NCBI GenBank assembly: GCA_013696265.1
Contig: JACCYX010000171.1
Span: forward strand, 1 to 7,245
Length of the DNA: 7,245 nucleotides
Direction: 5' to 3'
Source: Chloroflexia bacterium
GTDB lineage: Bacteria > Chloroflexota > Chloroflexia > Thermomicrobiales > UBA6265
Below are positions 5,806 through 7,245 of this stretch, in pieces. Under the pieces are notes generated by a model that saw only the letters and a list, made by a program, of their open reading frames with translations, made no database searches and was not told the origin of the DNA. The position numbers were made by a program, and so were the translations under genes. Each line of letters starts with the position of its first letter. Position 1 is the stretch's first letter.

Positions 5806-6747
5806 ATGACACGATCTGGCACGAACATGAAACCGGCTGACACGATTGCACGGGTGAAGCCGTCGGCGAATCCCTCGCCGGCAAGCCGTTGGCGCTATTG
5901 GAAGCTTTCACTCGGCATTGTGGCCGTTGCCCTGCTCGCGATCGTCACCTGGTGGGTATCGGCATCGCTCAACGGCGACGCTGGCCAGGCCGCCCCGATC
6001 GCGACGCTCGATACGCCAGACTTCCATTCCCTGCTCGTGGATCCGGCCAACCCGGACCGTATCCTGTTTGGCAGCCATGCCGGGATTCAGGAAAGTCTCG
6101 ATGGCGGGTTCACTTGGATAGATGGAACGCTGCGCGATACGGACGCTATGCAGTTGACCGCGAGCTCACAAGACCCGGCAACCGTGTACGCCACCGGTCA
6201 CGATGTGTTCCAGGTTAGCCGCGACGGTGGGCAAACCTGGGAACCGCGGGCACATGATCTTCCGGGTACCGACATTCACGGGTTCGCCCAGGATCCCGGC
6301 GATCCACAACGTCTCTACGTTTCGGTCGTCAATTATGGGATGTTCACGTCGGGCGATGGCGGAGCCACCTGGGAAACCCTGCCGGTTCAGCCGCCGGGGA
6401 GCGGCGTGCTGGCCGCTGGCCCCGGGGTCCTCTTTTCCGGGGTGGGTCCGGATGTTGTCGCAAGCCGCGATGGCGGAGCTACCTGGAACGTCGTGGCCAC
6501 CCTGGCGAGTGGCCAGGTAATCAGCCTGGCCGTTTCGAGCGACGATTCGCTCACGATGTACGCCGGGACCCCGAACGGCATTGCCAGGAGCACCGACGGT
6601 GGCGAAACCTGGACATCGCGCGGACCGGAAGAGGTGCCCGTCCTCGCGGTCGCCATCTCATCGGTAGATTCAGGCCAGGTGCTGATCGTCAGCAATGAGG
6701 GAGCAGTCTACCGGACCGACGACGGCGGTGAGACGTGGCGTTCCTGA
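5806..6747 (+). CDS. Membrane-anchored six-Asp-box beta-propeller protein (BNR/sialidase-like fold)
   Basis: A 313-residue protein with a basic, Pro/Ser-rich N-terminus, one membrane anchor (about 34-52, ending in TWWVSASL) and an outward-facing propeller. Six Asp-box motifs of the SxDGGxTW type occur at about residues 97-104, 138-145, 182-189, 220-227, 262-269 and 304-311, spaced 38-44 apart, one per blade. The blade phrase DPANPDRILFGS is typical of photosynthesis-stability-factor, Vps10 or so-called F510_1955 glycosylhydrolase-like propellers. No sialidase catalytic set (Arg triad, FRIP motif) is visible, so hydrolase activity should not be assumed; a binding or assembly role outside the membrane is equally likely. 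Start: ATG at 5806 has AGGG 5 bases upstream and GGAGG further back; ATG codon 8 is possible. The stop comes two residues after the last box. The 3' end overlaps the convergent regulator gene by 78 bases. Confidence 0.85.
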   Translation: MTRSGTNMKPADTIARVKPSANPSPASRWRYWKLSLGIVAVALLAIVTWWVSASLNGDAGQAAPIATLDTPDFHSLLVDPANPDRILFGSHAGIQESLDGGFTWIDGTLRDTDAMQLTASSQDPATVYATGHDVFQVSRDGGQTWEPRAHDLPGTDIHGFAQDPGDPQRLYVSVVNYGMFTSGDGGATWETLPVQPPGSGVLAAGPGVLFSGVGPDVVASRDGGATWNVVATLASGQVISLAVSSDDSLTMYAGTPNGIARSTDGGETWTSRGPEEVPVLAVAISSVDSGQVLIVSNEGAVYRTDDGGETWRS

Positions 6748-7152
6748 ACTGACGGCCAATGGAGCGCTCAGGGCCGCCTCGATGTGGGTTTCCAGCGCGC
6801 CGGTGACGGCGCGTTCGAGCCTGATCGCGTCGATTCGTGCCCCGTCCGCGCCGTATCCAAGTTTCTCGATCAGGTAACGCTCGAGCAAGTGCCGGCGCCG
6901 GATGGTCAATTCGGCAATGGTCATGCCGGTTTCGGTGAGCCGGACGCCGTGATAGGGCGCGTGGGTCACCAGACCGCGTCCGTGCAGGCGCTTGATCATG
7001 TTGGTCACCGAGGGACAGGAGACGCCGAGGCGGTGGGCGATCCGCTGGGTGGTGACCGCCATTTCGCCATCCCCCAGCAGGTCGATTGCCCCAAGGTAGT
7101 CGCGCATGGCCTGCGTTACCCCGGCCGGGACCGCCTCGTTGGCGGCGGTCAT
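6670..7152 (-). CDS. DtxR/MntR-family regulator with most metal ligands replaced
   Basis: A 160-residue protein with an N-terminal winged helix (about 12-76: TQAMRDYLGAIDLL, then the recognition helix SCPSVTNMIKRL, and the wing HAPYHGVRLTETG) and part of a dimerisation domain (about 77-130). Compared by eye with MntR ligands Asp8, Glu11, His77, Glu99, Glu102 and His103, the equivalents are Asp18, Gly21, Arg87 (His is one place later), Ile110, Glu113 and Arg114, so four of six differ. The C-terminal stretch after residue 128 lacks the usual HPxxxPHGxPIP-like segment and instead runs antisense through the propeller gene's 3' end. It may bind metal differently or act without it. The ATG overlaps the upstream membrane-protein stop by ATGA, which indicates an operon. 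A decaying gene is also possible. Confidence 0.85.
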   Translation of the reverse strand: MTAANEAVPAGVTQAMRDYLGAIDLLGDGEMAVTTQRIAHRLGVSCPSVTNMIKRLHGRGLVTHAPYHGVRLTETGMTIAELTIRRRHLLERYLIEKLGYGADGARIDAIRLERAVTGALETHIEAALSAPLAVSSGTPRLTAVVGPVDCSLIADDQHLA

Positions 7153-7244
7153 GCGGTAACGAGCAGCGCGGTGGCGTACATGATCGCCAGCCCAGCCGCG
7201 AATCCGCCGAAGGTTGGCCAGGTAATGGCCGGCTCGCCGGCCTT
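7149..7244 (-). CDS. C-terminal end of a membrane protein, possibly a metal transporter (partial)
   Basis: Reading leftward from the window edge, 31 codons are open and end in TGA, which shares ATGA with the regulator's start. The peptide has a short polar loop (KAGEPAITWPTFGG) followed by a hydrophobic helix (FAAGLAIMYATALLVTA) that ends the protein. This looks like a last transmembrane helix. A DtxR-family gene directly after a ZIP, Nramp-like or similar transporter is a common arrangement, so a metal transporter is a fair guess, but 31 residues are too few to assign a family. It was found by reading upstream of the regulator. Confidence 0.6.
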   Translation of the reverse strand, partial: KAGEPAITWPTFGGFAAGLAIMYATALLVTA

Positions 7245-7245
7245 C

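Noticed and set aside
1..7245. CRISPR array, tRNA or rRNA genes
   Set aside because: No regularly spaced repeats, cloverleaf-like segments with CCA-proximal consensus, or rRNA signatures were seen on either strand.

Overview
The window is high-GC bacterial DNA, dense with genes, apart from a short islet of roughly 50% GC at about 1550-2760. The organism cannot be named with confidence. High GC, an MMPL-family exporter, a CmtR-type metal sensor and a membrane-anchored Asp-box propeller would suit an actinobacterium or a high-GC Chloroflexota lineage such as Thermomicrobia. This is inference only, because no rRNA or marker gene is present.

Layout from left to right. Positions 2-1456 (+) hold the 3' two-thirds or so of an MMPL/RND-type exporter, closed by a strong hairpin at 1491-1521. 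Next comes the low-GC islet on the minus strand: a good sigma70-type promoter (2690-2718), an unrecognised 209-residue protein (2013-2642), a possible 34-residue Cys-containing peptide (1919-2023) and an unrecognised 117-residue helical protein (1562-1915). The three reading frames nearly abut and look like one small transcription unit, probably acquired horizontally.

From 2853 to 5667 lies a heavy-metal resistance block organised around a divergent control region (3888-3987). Leftward runs a full CDF zinc/cadmium-type efflux protein. Rightward runs an operon of three overlapping genes: an ArsR/SmtB repressor with the CmtR cysteine pattern, an unusual fusion of an HMA metal-binding domain (CxxC) to a CDF-like membrane domain lacking the usual cytoplasmic tail, and lspA (lipoprotein signal peptidase). 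The pairing of a metal transporter with an LspA homologue recalls the pbrB/pbrC arrangement of lead-resistance loci. The likely logic is that the repressor senses Cd/Pb/Zn, releases both promoters, and the two transporters lower cytoplasmic metal.

The right end has a membrane-anchored six-Asp-box beta-propeller protein (5806-6747). It converges on and overlaps by 78 bp a DtxR/MntR-family regulator (6670-7152), which has lost most of the family's metal-ligand residues. The regulator overlaps by ATGA the end of an upstream membrane-protein gene (7149 to the window edge), perhaps a metal transporter.

The most unusual items are the islet of unknown genes, the HMA-CDF fusion operon with lspA, and the ligand-poor DtxR homologue.
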